A stretch of DNA of 64,000 nt from Paenibacillus borealis (GTDB lineage Bacteria > Bacillota > Bacilli > Paenibacillales > Paenibacillaceae): NCBI RefSeq assembly GCF_000758665.1, contig NZ_CP009285.1, positions 1 to 64,000 of the forward strand. The letters run 5' to 3'. The notes beneath the pieces were generated by a model that did not search any database, was not told the DNA's origin, and saw only the letters and a program-made list of their open reading frames with translations. Position 1 is the stretch's first letter. Every line of letters begins with the position of its first letter. A program made the translations under genes and the position numbers. Positions 25,476 through 34,889 of the stretch are shown here, one piece after another.

Positions 25476-26377
25476 CGATAACATGCCAAAGCAGCTTTCA
25501 AAATAACAATGACGGGGCAAAGCCAGAAGGATGCGGATGTCTGTATCTGGTGGCTACACCAATCGGCAATCTGGAGGATATGACGTACCGCGCGGTACGC
25601 ACTCTGAAGGAATGTGATATTATTGCCGCCGAAGATACGCGACAGACGCGTAAATTACTTAGCCATTTTGAGATTACTCCATCCATGCTGTTCAGTTATC
25701 ATGAGCATAATAAGGCGGCAAGCGGACCTGAGCTGATACGCTATATAATAGAAGGTAAAAATTTAGCCCTTGTCAGCGATGCCGGTCTGCCGGCGATTTC
25801 AGACCCCGGAGCGGATTTGGTAGCCCTCGCTGTAAGCCATCAAATTCCGGTGATTCCGATCCCCGGAGCTAACGCGGCGCTGTCAGCTTTGATTGCTTCC
25901 GGATTGCCTACCGCCAGCTTCACTTTTATTGGTTTTCTGCCTAGAGAGCGCAAGGATATCCGTGCTGCTTTAGCACCTCTCCGTTCTGCACAGGGCACAC
26001 TGCTCTTCTATGAGTCACCGCACCGCGTCGCTAAGACGCTGGTTCATTTACAAGAGGCCTTCGGCAACCGCCGGGTTACGCTGGCCCGTGAACTGACCAA
26101 GCGTTATGAGGAGTTTCTGCGTGGAACGATTGAGGAATGCTGTGTCTGGCTGGAGGAGCATCCTCCGCTGGGCGAGTATGTAATTGTGCTTGAGGGAGAG
26201 AGCAAGGAGGAGGCGGAGCTCGCCGAGTCCTCCTGGTGGCGTGAGCTGAGCATCGAAGCTCATGTTGCCCATTATGAAGCCTCAGGCCTGCCGCGCAAAG
26301 ACGCGATGAAAAAAGCGGCCTCTGACCGTGGCTTGGCCAAACGCGATATTTATAATGCACTGCTGGAGCGGGAATAA
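25472..26377 (+). CDS. rsmI: 16S rRNA (cytidine-1402-2'-O)-methyltransferase
   Basis: RsmI methylates the ribose of C1402 in the ribosomal P site. The 301-residue tetrapyrrole-methylase-fold protein has LYLVATPIGNLEDMT, the AAEDTRQT segment, the SDAGLPAISDPG SAM-binding loop and FIGFLP. The start overlaps yabB by four bases (ATGA), so the two are translationally coupled. The first 20 or so residues are an extra, poorly conserved N-terminal extension, and a later start cannot be ruled out. Confidence 0.95.
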   Translation: MTITCQSSFQNNNDGAKPEGCGCLYLVATPIGNLEDMTYRAVRTLKECDIIAAEDTRQTRKLLSHFEITPSMLFSYHEHNKAASGPELIRYIIEGKNLALVSDAGLPAISDPGADLVALAVSHQIPVIPIPGANAALSALIASGLPTASFTFIGFLPRERKDIRAALAPLRSAQGTLLFYESPHRVAKTLVHLQEAFGNRRVTLARELTKRYEEFLRGTIEECCVWLEEHPPLGEYVIVLEGESKEEAELAESSWWRELSIEAHVAHYEASGLPRKDAMKKAASDRGLAKRDIYNALLERE

Positions 26378-27164
26378 GGGGATAGAGTGGATAGCAAATT
26401 TGATGACTGTGCGGTTAATGAAATAATTGTATTCTGTACACTTATATGGATATAATTATTCCTTATATTAGATATAGATGTAGTTTGTACATTTATATTT
26501 ATAGAAAAAGGATAAGTTAGAGGATATGTATGGATATAATTGTATGAAATACAACTAAAATAATCAGCCGCTCACTTTGGTATTAAATAACTGTACAGAA
26601 TGCAGTTATCCAATTTTCCCAAGAGGGATTATCCAATATCGTACCTAAACTATTTGCCTGAACCATATTCATTTGCCCGCGCTGACATGGTGATTCCCGC
26701 AAGGAGAGCGTGCCGCAGCACGAAGGTAACATGAAGGCAAATAACCAGTACGCACCAAAGTTGCTAATCGGCTCCGCCTTAAAGCAATTCCGCAGGGAGA
26801 GCGGTTCCACACTCCAACGTCACTCAAGAGCGTAACCGCACATCCGCCGCAAGAGCGAAGCGTGCGGCGAAACACTGCGTATGGCAAGGCCCTGAGGACG
26901 CACCTTCAGGGAGTCCGAAAAGGGCCGGTCCACCGCCGAACATGACTTCCTTCCGCCCCATCTGCACAGTTAGCCAAGCTTCCGGGTGTCCAGAGGGCCG
27001 GGGCCCTTGGGGCCCTCCCTGTAGGGAGGGTTTGGGAGGGGAAGAAGAAGTTAAGGATTATGATCTAAGGGTTATGATCTAAAGGTTATGATCTAAGGGT
27101 TATGAATTTAATAGTTAATGTTTAAATAGGGTAAAGGGGTATCCGGGGAAAGTCCCCGAAAAAA
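26378..27164. other. Structured intergenic stretch between rsmI and abrB, no supported gene
   Basis: About 790 bases without a convincing gene. The left part (26400-26560) is very AT-rich and repeats TATGGATATAATT at 26445-26457 and 26529-26541. The middle (about 26690-27045) is GC-rich and full of hairpins, such as CGTGCCGCAGCACG, CGCCGCA...TGCGGCG and CCCTCCCTGTAGGGAGGG. The motif CCGCA(A/G)GGAGAGCG occurs twice, near 26697 and 26792. The right end carries a 14-base tandem repeat. Minus-strand frames at 26583-26887 lack ribosome sites. It looks like a dispersed structured repeat or a non-coding RNA, which is an inference. Confidence 0.6.
27055..27106. repeat. 14-base tandem repeat
   Basis: The unit GGTTATGATCTAAG (or close) occurs three times in tandem, with ATGATCTAA beginning at 27060, 27074 and 27088. 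A degenerate fourth copy follows (ATGAATTTA at 27102). The period is exactly 14 bases. It lies downstream of abrB's terminator, in non-coding sequence. Confidence 0.85.
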
Positions 27165-27197
27165 ATGCAAAAAAATACCTCCCGCGCGAACGGGAGG
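27163..27197 (-). terminator. Intrinsic terminator of abrB
   Basis: Read on the minus strand, arms CCTCCCG and CGGGAGG (27178-27184 and 27191-27197 on +) form a hairpin followed by a run of T residues, then a second T run. It lies 64 bases beyond the abrB stop. Confidence 0.85.
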
Positions 27198-27260
27198 CCA
27201 AGGAGATATAAAAAGGTTAGAATTAACAATTTGATTAGTTCCTATTATAACCTATTTGTT

Positions 27261-27515
27261 TTAGTTTGTCACAGGGGTAGGGATAGCAGAAATACATTCA
27301 TGACAAACAATTTTACCTTTGAAATAGGTTACATTCTCAGCATTACCGCAGAAAATGCAGGCAGGCTCATATTTCTTAAGCATGATCCGCTCACCGTCCA
27401 CGTAAATTTCGAGCGCATCTTTTTCTCCAATGCCCAGCGTGCGGCGCAATTCAATTGGAATAACTACCCGTCCAAGCTCATCTACCTTACGTACAATTCC
27501 TGTTGATTTCATCAT
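27261..27515 (-). CDS. abrB: AbrB-family transition-state regulator with C-terminal CxxC pairs
   Basis: AbrB is a DNA-binding repressor of stationary-phase genes. Residues 1-50 closely match B. subtilis AbrB (STGIVRKVDELGRVVIP, RRTLGI..KDALEIYVD), forming the swapped-hairpin DNA-binding fold. The C-terminal part differs: it holds C53/C56 (CIFC) and C71/C74 (CHEC), which could bind a metal. The total length is 84 residues, slightly shorter than in B. subtilis. The start at 27515 follows GAGGAG by about 11 bases on the minus strand. It is divergent from the HD-domain gene and has a good promoter with a Spo0A box just downstream. Confidence 0.93.
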   Translation of the reverse strand: MMKSTGIVRKVDELGRVVIPIELRRTLGIGEKDALEIYVDGERIMLKKYEPACIFCGNAENVTYFKGKIVCHECISAIPTPVTN

Positions 27516-27554
27516 TACAATCGTTGCTCCTCTCAATTATCAAAAGCGTCAATA

Positions 27555-27561
27555 TTCGACA
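27555..27561 (-). promoter_or_regulatory. Spo0A box in the abrB leader
   Basis: TTCGACA on the + strand is an exact TGTCGAA 0A box on the abrB strand, about 17-23 bases past the predicted abrB transcription start. In B. subtilis Spo0A represses abrB from boxes in the same relative position. Further exact (27738-27744) and one-mismatch boxes (27623, 27707, 27748) lie in the divergent region. Confidence 0.75.
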
Positions 27562-27584
27562 TTGTTCACTGTTTTATGATATTT

Positions 27585-27613
27585 ATAATACCAACCATTC
27601 CCAAAACAGTCAA
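27585..27613 (-). promoter_or_regulatory. Sigma-A promoter of abrB
   Basis: On the minus strand TTGACT (27608-27613) and TATTAT (27585-27590) are separated by 17 bases. It is the best promoter match in the divergent region. Confidence 0.75.
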
Positions 27614-27819
27614 CCTTTTTTGAGTCGAATTTTAAGGAAACTTTGAAGGAAACATTCATACCGCCATTGGTCTGGCATATATCATAAAAAGAGCACCGAA
27701 AATATTTGTCGATTTGTAAATCGTTATATCGTCATTATTCGACAAAGTGCGACAATATTTATTATTATAACTTTATTTCCACCTTATTTCTATTGATATT
27801 ATTCAAAGGAGTTGATCTC

Positions 27820-29103
27820 ATGAAGCAACCGTTGACAGAAGAGAAGGTATTTAAGGATCCGGTTCATAACTACATCCACGTGCAGGACACCATTATCTGG
27901 CGCCTGATTAACACCAAGGAATTCCAGCGCCTGCGGCGGATCCGCCAGCTCGGCACCTCTTATCTGACCTTCCATGGAGCAGAGCACAGCCGGTTTTCCC
28001 ATTCGCTTGGTGTTTATGAAATTACCCGGCGGATTATATCGCAGTTTGAACGGAGCGGGTATAAGGATTGGATGCCTGAGGAAAGTCTGCTTACCCTGTG
28101 CGCGGCTTTGCTGCATGATTTGGGACATGGCCCGTTCTCCCATTCTATAGAAGAAGCTTTTGAAATGGACCATGAAGACTGGACCTGCCGGATTATTCTG
28201 GAGGATACAGAAATTACCGCCATACTGCGTGATGTAGCTGAGGATTTCCCCAAAAAAGTAGCCTCGGTGATCTCCAAAACGTATGAGCATGAGATTGTTG
28301 TCAATTTGGTGTCGGGGCCGCTGGATGCGGACCGGATGGATTATCTTTTGCGCGATGCGTATTACACAGGGGTGAATTACGGAACCATCGACATTGACCG
28401 GATTCTGCGGATGCTGCGCCCCTACGATGGACGGGTGGTTGTTAAAGAATCAGGGATGCATGCGATTGAGGATTACCTGATGTCACGTTATCAAATGTAC
28501 TGGCAGGTCTATTTCCATCCGGTAACACGCAGCTCGGAAATTATTCTGCGGCAGATCCTCCGCCGGGCCAAGGAGCTGGTGCAGCAGGATTATGCTTTCC
28601 GGTTCATGATTGAGCCGTTAAGCGATTTGTTCCGCGGTGAAGTAACGGTGGAGCAGTATCTGCTGCTGGACGAGGCACTCATGCAGACAGCCTTCATGCA
28701 GTGGACGCTGGAGGACGATGAGATTTTAAGCGACTTGTGCAGCCGTTTTATTCATCGTAAACTGTATAAATATGTGGAGATGGAACATCTGGATACAGAG
28801 ACAATTGACGAAATCCGCCGCAGCTTTGCCGGTGCCGGACTGCGTGCTGATTATGACCTGGAAATTGATTTTCCGACAGATCTCCCATATGATGTGTTCC
28901 GTCCGGGGGATGCTTTTGACAGCAAACAGATACTGCTGCTGGACCGCAATGATAAGCTGCGCGAAATCTCGGAGGTATCAGATATTGTACGCTCGATCAG
29001 CGGTATTCACCGCGGCAGATACCACCTGTATTTCCCGCAGGACAGGCTGCAGAAAGCCCTTCCACAGCTGCCGCCGTCCATCGCAGATATTTTTGCAAAA
29101 TAA
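27820..29103 (+). CDS. HD-domain phosphohydrolase (YwfO-like)
   Basis: This 427-residue protein of the dGTPase-like HD superfamily resembles B. subtilis YwfO, which hydrolyses nucleoside triphosphates in vitro. Seen: H56 in HSRFSHSLGVYE, the HD dyad H99-D100 in LLHDLGHGPFSHS, and a downstream LDADRMDYLLRD that supplies the last metal ligand. The start was set at ATG 27820 with AAAGGAG at 27805-27811. The open frame extends 38 codons further upstream without a ribosome site. It replaces metS, which lies between abrB and tatD in B. subtilis. The physiological substrate is unknown. Confidence 0.88.
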   Translation: MKQPLTEEKVFKDPVHNYIHVQDTIIWRLINTKEFQRLRRIRQLGTSYLTFHGAEHSRFSHSLGVYEITRRIISQFERSGYKDWMPEESLLTLCAALLHDLGHGPFSHSIEEAFEMDHEDWTCRIILEDTEITAILRDVAEDFPKKVASVISKTYEHEIVVNLVSGPLDADRMDYLLRDAYYTGVNYGTIDIDRILRMLRPYDGRVVVKESGMHAIEDYLMSRYQMYWQVYFHPVTRSSEIILRQILRRAKELVQQDYAFRFMIEPLSDLFRGEVTVEQYLLLDEALMQTAFMQWTLEDDEILSDLCSRFIHRKLYKYVEMEHLDTETIDEIRRSFAGAGLRADYDLEIDFPTDLPYDVFRPGDAFDSKQILLLDRNDKLREISEVSDIVRSISGIHRGRYHLYFPQDRLQKALPQLPPSIADIFAK

Positions 29104-29156
29104 CCTAAAAAAATTGGAATTCATCATAGAAATCAAGGCGGAAAGGATGAAATATA

Positions 29157-29927
29157 ATGCAGCTATTCGACACACATACCCATTTGGATGCTCCGCAATT
29201 CGACGAAGACCGGGAGGAGGTTATTGCCAGAGCGCTTGAGTCTGGAGTCAGCAAAATGATCAATATCGGTTTTAACCGGGAGACGATTCCCACAACGATG
29301 GCGCTTGCAGAGAAATATGATTATATTTATGCAGCGGTTGGCTGGCATCCCCAGGATGCGGTCACTATGAAGGATGGTGACCTCGAATGGATCGCTTCGT
29401 TGTGCAGCCACCCCAAGGTTGTGGCCATCGGCGAAATCGGACTTGATTATTACTGGGACACCTCTCCTAAGGATGTGCAGCATGAGGTATTCCGCAAGCA
29501 AATCGGCTTGGCCCGTGAACTGAAGATGCCAATCTGTATCCATAACCGGGATGCGCATGAGGATGTAATCCGGATTCTGCGGGAGGAAAAAGCGAATGAG
29601 GTCGGAGGCGTAATGCATTCCTTCTCCGGCAGCTGGGAAAGCGCCAAATTATGTCTGGATCTCGGCTTCCATCTTTCCTTCGGGGGACCCATTACGTTCA
29701 AGAATGCCAGAGTGCCCAAGGAGGTACTGGCCCAGACTCCGCTGGACCGGCTGCTGATCGAAACCGACTCCCCATATTTGACTCCGCACCCCTTCCGCGG
29801 GAAGCGAAATGAGACGGCTCACGTAAGATTGGTAGCAGAGGCAGCCGCGGCAATAAAAGGGATTGATTTACAGGAATTGGCGGAAATTACGTATGCGAAC
29901 GCACTGGAACGATTTGGAATTGTCTGA
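29157..29927 (+). CDS. tatD: TatD-family metal-dependent deoxyribonuclease
   Basis: This is a TIM-barrel hydrolase with 3'-5' DNase and RNase activity in studied homologues. The 256-residue protein has the metal ligands of the family: THTHLD at the N-terminus, the glutamate in AIGEIGLDYY, histidines in ICIHNRDA and VMHSFSG, and the aspartate in LLIETDSPYL. The ATG at 29157 follows GGAAAGGA at 29139-29146. B. subtilis keeps this gene (yabD) at the same place, upstream of yabE and rnmV. Confidence 0.94.
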   Translation: MQLFDTHTHLDAPQFDEDREEVIARALESGVSKMINIGFNRETIPTTMALAEKYDYIYAAVGWHPQDAVTMKDGDLEWIASLCSHPKVVAIGEIGLDYYWDTSPKDVQHEVFRKQIGLARELKMPICIHNRDAHEDVIRILREEKANEVGGVMHSFSGSWESAKLCLDLGFHLSFGGPITFKNARVPKEVLAQTPLDRLLIETDSPYLTPHPFRGKRNETAHVRLVAEAAAAIKGIDLQELAEITYANALERFGIV

Positions 29928-30121
29928 AAACGGGAGAAAAAGCGGTGAAAAATGAAGTATAGCCGATATATTAAACTTTTATGATCTTAAAACGGCCGAA
30001 TATTACAATATTTTAATCATTTTTTTACGTAAACGTGGTTGAATCGTCCTTTACAACATGCATCAAAACAGGATATCATCTTTTCAGTGCAGTGAGCTGT
30101 TGTTACTGTGACAGTCACTAT

Positions 30122-30370
30122 TTCATGGATCGTCTCGCTGAGTCTCCGTATGGAGAACGGGGGAACCAATAAATGCCCTGCCGCATGCCCGTACATAGAG
30201 TACAACACAGAATTGCCGCAGACTTTATTTGATTTCTTCACGTGGTCTTTGGGGTGAATTTGAGGGCAACCGCCGTGAGCGGGTGACCTAAGATAGGGCG
30301 TCTCTCTTATGCCCGAACCCGACAGCTAACCCCGTAAGCGCAAGTAAGAGAGGAAACCTCGTGCATAAAC
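30122..30370 (+). ncRNA. Cyclic di-AMP (ydaO-type) riboswitch aptamer
   Basis: The conserved blocks of the ydaO/yuaA class occur in order: CGCTGAGT...GGAGAACGGGGGAACCAAT (about 30136-30170), GGGGTGAAT (about 30253), GGGTGACCT, GGGCG..CTCTC, then GCCCGAACCCGACAGCTAACC (about 30312-30332) and GTAAGCGCAAGTAAGAGAGG. The loop between the second and third blocks is long (about 80 bases), which the class tolerates. A terminator follows, then a cell-wall protein gene. In this class c-di-AMP binding normally promotes termination, so high c-di-AMP should turn the gene off. The ends are approximate. Confidence 0.92.
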
Positions 30371-30394
30371 ATTCCCGCGTATTCGACACCGGAG

Positions 30395-30440
30395 AAGCCA
30401 CGAAAGAGTCCTCTGTGAACTCTTTTTTGGGCTTTTTTTT
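30395..30440 (+). terminator. Riboswitch expression-platform terminator
   Basis: Nested arms AAGCC/GGCTT (30395-30399 with 30430-30434) and AAAGAGT/ACTCTTT (30403-30409 with 30419-30425) end in a run of T residues. It lies between the aptamer and the coding sequence. Confidence 0.82.
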
Positions 30441-30643
30441 GTTTTGAATAATGCGCATGTTCCCGGCATACTGTTATATAACAGATATCCGGAGTAGCTA
30501 TGCCGAGCAGGCGATCCATGAGCAGGAAACGCTGGAGCAATGCGGGCGTATCCTGTTGCAATCTCAAACCTAGTTTCGTCAGAAATGATGCAGTCACCTT
30601 GATATAACTTGGACGACGGGGCTATGTAAGGAGGATGGAGAGA

Positions 30644-31804
30644 GTGGGCGTATTCCAACCAGAGGTATCCCATGATTCGCAATCATCCAGCAGGTCTTTC
30701 GCATTACGGTTGAAGCAAGTGAATCCTCGCGTACTTTCACTTGCAGGTGTGATATCGATTGTTATCGCACTGTTAATTCTGCTGTACGTACACGGTCAGA
30801 GTAATAAAGAAATTATTTTAGTCATAGACGGACAGGTACAGACACTGGAGACGCGGGAAGCGCTGCTCAGTGATGTGCTGGCAAAGGAACAAATTTCGCT
30901 GCAGCCGTATGATGAATTATCTATTGGCCTTAGTGATGAAATACAAGACGGCGACCGTGTCGTAATCACCCGTGCGCAGAAGCTTGTGCTTACTGCAGAC
31001 GGTGCAACCAAGACCATATACACCACCGAGGATTCGCTCGGAGATGCCATTACCAAGCTGGGTTACAGCCTGGAGGGCGATGACAAGATTTTCCCTTCGC
31101 TTGATACCGCAGTTACACCTGACATGGAAGTCAAGATTGTCCGTATTACTAAGCAAACGGTACAGCGGACAGTAAACTTGCCTTTCAAGGTCATCAAAAC
31201 CGCAGACCCCTCTCTGTATAAGGGAGACGTAAGAGTTGCACAGGCAGGCAAGCCGGGCGCTATCATCCAGCATATCGAGAAGATATATCAGGATGGTGAG
31301 TTAGTCTCCATGAATATGGTCGGCAAGGAAGTTCAGACGGTAACCAAAGATAAGGTTATTGCCGTCGGTACCAAAGCAGTTCCGAAGCCTGTTGTAGCTG
31401 TTGCAACTACACCCAAAGCAACAACAACCTCCAAATCATCCAAAGTCAGCGCGAAGAGCAACAACGTCACTAGCAAGGCAGGCGTAGATTTTGAATACAA
31501 AAAAATGATCAAAAACGTATCCATGACGGCGTATTCCTCGGAAGAACCGGGAATTGGAACTCGTACCGCCTCCGGCACACGCGTAACGGAAGGCCGCACT
31601 ATCGCTGTTGATCCGAATGTAATACCTATCGGCTGGTGGGTGTACATTGAGGGATTAGGGTTTCGCCGAGCAGAGGATACCGGCGGTGCCATCAAAGGCA
31701 ACAAGGTGGATGTCTATTACGATTCACTGAGCCACGCCCGTAATTTCGGCCGTAAGTCGCGGACCATCTATGTGATTGGACCTGTGAAGCCGGAGCTTAA
31801 TTAA
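30644..31804 (+). CDS. yabE: G5 and 3D domain cell-surface protein (YabE/RpfB-like)
   Basis: This is a secreted cell-wall remodelling protein of the YabE/RpfB group. Domains in order: an N-terminal membrane anchor (hydrophobic stretch about residues 30-50), two DUF348 repeats (about 60-170), a G5 domain (about 170-250), a Thr/Ser/Lys-rich linker, and a C-terminal 3D domain (ending near FGRKSRTIYVIGP) that carries the three aspartates for which it is named. 3D domains are related to lytic transglycosylases. The start is uncertain: GTG 30644 is nine bases after AAGGAGG, whereas ATG 30635 directly abuts it. Expression is under the c-di-AMP riboswitch upstream. Confidence 0.93.
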   Translation: MGVFQPEVSHDSQSSSRSFALRLKQVNPRVLSLAGVISIVIALLILLYVHGQSNKEIILVIDGQVQTLETREALLSDVLAKEQISLQPYDELSIGLSDEIQDGDRVVITRAQKLVLTADGATKTIYTTEDSLGDAITKLGYSLEGDDKIFPSLDTAVTPDMEVKIVRITKQTVQRTVNLPFKVIKTADPSLYKGDVRVAQAGKPGAIIQHIEKIYQDGELVSMNMVGKEVQTVTKDKVIAVGTKAVPKPVVAVATTPKATTTSKSSKVSAKSNNVTSKAGVDFEYKKMIKNVSMTAYSSEEPGIGTRTASGTRVTEGRTIAVDPNVIPIGWWVYIEGLGFRRAEDTGGAIKGNKVDVYYDSLSHARNFGRKSRTIYVIGPVKPELN

Positions 31805-31816
31805 CCGGTATGCCTT

Positions 31817-31845
31817 TTGCAAATTAACGGTTTATAAGATATAGT
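31817..31845 (+). promoter_or_regulatory. Sigma-A promoter upstream of rnmV
   Basis: TTGCAA (31817-31822) and TATAGT (31840-31845) are separated by 17 bases, giving a leader of about 110 bases before rnmV. Confidence 0.65.
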
Positions 31846-31902
31846 GGGAGTAGCACTTACGGAATTAGAGAGCTGCCGCTCATCACTTATACATTCTTTA
31901 GC

Positions 31903-31936
31903 CAAAAAGAAGGGGAGCGAATCCTCTTCTTTTTGC
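31903..31936 (+). terminator. Hairpin with T run in the rnmV leader (terminator or attenuator)
   Basis: Arms CAAAAAGAAGGGG (31903-31915) and CCTCTTCTTTTTG (31923-31935) pair with one mismatch. The T residues form part of the stem. It could end read-through from yabE or attenuate the rnmV transcript that begins just upstream. Confidence 0.5.
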
Positions 31937-31963
31937 GTTTCAGAGTAAGGGAGTAAATTATTT

Positions 31964-33396
<1,433 letters not shown>

Positions 33397-33469
33397 TCGG
33401 CAGAAAACACTCCCGGTGATGAACCAACCGTGACCTTTGCCCATAACATGGGGTAGAGGTGGTGTTGTA

Positions 33470-34378
33470 ATGAATTTAGGAGACTTGGTCGTTCGTAAAT
33501 CTTATGGCGGCGATGTGACCTTCCGGGTAGAGAATATATTGCAGAATAGAGCCGTCATCAAGGGGACAGAGTTCCGTCTGCTGGCGGATTCTCCACTGGA
33601 TGATCTGGTGCAGGTGCCACCTACACGGATTACCGAGCGGGGGCAGCAGGCACAGATCAAAGCCATAGAATCCTTAAGCTGGCTGCGCAAGGACCGTCAG
33701 GAGCAGAGCCAGCGCAGCGGGGAGAGTGTATCGGGGGCAACTGGCACATGGGCCCCAACTCCGAAGGAAGCCGGATTTTTTGAAGTGCCGGGTAAGGTGC
33801 TGCATTTGGATGGCGACGCGCTGTACCTGAAGAAGAGCCTGAGCCTGTATGAGCAACTGCGCATACCGGCGGAAGGGCATCATATTCATGAATCCAAAAT
33901 GGCGGAGACCTTATACCGGCTGCTGCCCCGTGTGCGTCCGGATATCGTAGTGATCACCGGTCATGACGGAGTACTTAAGCAACAGCAGGCTTATGATCTC
34001 TACAGCTTGAGCAGCTACAAAAATTCACAGAATTTTGTCGCCGCTATCCAGGTGGCCCGGGAGTATGAGCGGAATTTCGATGCCCTGACGATTGTTGCAG
34101 GAGCATGCCAGTCTCACTTCGAGGCGCTGCTGGGCACAGGAGCGAACTTCGCCAGCTCACCGGGCAGAATACTCATTCATGCCTTGGACCCCGTTTATAT
34201 TGCGGCTAAGGCCTCGTTCACTTCAATACGGGATACAGTCAATTTGAGTGATGTGCTGAATCATACCATCAGCGGCAATCAGGGAATGGGCGGGATTGAG
34301 ACCCGCGGGAGCTTCCGTATCGGAATGCCAAGGCTGCAGAATCTTGCAACGCTTAAGGTTGCGCCTTCGGTGCTGTAG
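33470..34378 (+). CDS. yabG: Sporulation-specific protease YabG
   Basis: YabG is a mother-cell protease (family U57, cysteine-type) that trims spore coat proteins. The 302-residue product begins NLGDLVVRKSYGGDVTF and contains HHIHESKMAE, ITGHDG with H165, and GACQSHFEALLG with C213, the candidate catalytic pair. The start is ATG 33470 with AGGTGG at 33455-33460. Eleven upstream in-frame codons lack a ribosome site. Same neighbours as in B. subtilis (rsmA before, veg after). In Bacillus it is driven by sigma-K, but I could not identify that promoter here. Confidence 0.94.
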   Translation: MNLGDLVVRKSYGGDVTFRVENILQNRAVIKGTEFRLLADSPLDDLVQVPPTRITERGQQAQIKAIESLSWLRKDRQEQSQRSGESVSGATGTWAPTPKEAGFFEVPGKVLHLDGDALYLKKSLSLYEQLRIPAEGHHIHESKMAETLYRLLPRVRPDIVVITGHDGVLKQQQAYDLYSLSSYKNSQNFVAAIQVAREYERNFDALTIVAGACQSHFEALLGTGANFASSPGRILIHALDPVYIAAKASFTSIRDTVNLSDVLNHTISGNQGMGGIETRGSFRIGMPRLQNLATLKVAPSVL

Positions 34379-34394
34379 CGGCGGATATGGAGAA

Positions 34395-34430
34395 GGAAGG
34401 ATAAGCGACCGGGCTTATCCTTCCTTTTTT
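34395..34430 (+). terminator. Intrinsic terminator after yabG
   Basis: Twelve-base perfect arms GGAAGGATAAGC (34395-34406) and GCTTATCCTTCC (34413-34424) are followed by six T residues. Confidence 0.92.
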
Positions 34431-34506
34431 GTTGGGTCGATTTGCAGGCAGCATTACCGCTAACAAGGACCTTAAGCCGGGACTTCCTGTTTCTAAAAAA
34501 ATTCCG

Positions 34507-34535
34507 TTGACAACTATTTTACCATCATCTATAAT
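34507..34535 (+). promoter_or_regulatory. veg promoter 1, full sigma-A consensus
   Basis: TTGACA (34507-34512), a 17-base spacer and TATAAT (34530-34535) match the consensus at all twelve positions. Confidence 0.9.
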
Positions 34536-34547
34536 TATTTATTTACT

Positions 34548-34576
34548 TTGACAATGATTGTGAAAAGTTGTATAAT
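34548..34576 (+). promoter_or_regulatory. veg promoter 2, full sigma-A consensus
   Basis: A second perfect TTGACA (34548-34553), 17-base spacer and TATAAT (34571-34576) lies just downstream of the first. Two consensus promoters in series predict very strong transcription. Confidence 0.9.
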
Positions 34577-34604
34577 GGACAAGGAAAGAGGTGGTCGTCA
34601 GGCA

Positions 34605-34880
34605 ATGGCTAATAACGCGCTGTTGGAAATCAAACGCAGTCTCGAAGCTCACGTCGGTCATAAGATCACGTTGCGGGCTAACGGTGGTCGTCGCAAGACC
34701 GTTGAACGTACCGGTGTCCTGGAAGAAACGTACCCTTCTGTATTTATTGTCAAACTGGATCAGGAGCAGCAAACTTTCAAGCGGGTCTCCTATAGCTATG
34801 CCGATATACTTACTGAATCTGTGGAAATCACAGTTACCGAAGACGATGGGCAGATGCGGATTATGTATATTAAAGCTTAG
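34605..34880 (+). CDS. veg: Veg protein, biofilm stimulator
   Basis: Veg is a small, abundantly expressed protein that stimulates biofilm formation in B. subtilis, apparently by countering the SinR repressor. The 91-residue product ([17 protein letters not shown]..., [13 protein letters not shown]) has the family length. The start is ATG 34605 with AAAGAGGTGG at 34584-34593. The earlier frame from 34548 overlaps a promoter and cannot be coding. Two consensus promoters and a terminator make it a self-contained unit. Confidence 0.94.
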   Translation: MANNALLEIKRSLEAHVGHKITLRANGGRRKTVERTGVLEETYPSVFIVKLDQEQQTFKRVSYSYADILTESVEITVTEDDGQMRIMYIKA

Positions 34881-34889
34881 CGTCACGGA

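Noticed and set aside
26583..26887. Minus-strand frames of 72-75 codons in the rsmI-abrB spacer
   Set aside because: No ribosome site. They overlap each other in a hairpin-rich repeat-like sequence and have cysteine- and arginine-rich composition typical of chance frames.
27055..27106. 14-base tandem repeat as a CRISPR array
   Set aside because: Units are contiguous without spacers, too short, and there are no cas genes nearby.
27143..27160. CGGGGA-AAG-TCCCCG hairpin as a plus-strand terminator
   Set aside because: The downstream run on the plus strand is A, not T. The minus-strand abrB terminator next to it is the better explanation.
30017..30682. Minus-strand frames of 74-118 codons
   Set aside because: They overlap the c-di-AMP riboswitch and its terminator and have no start signals.
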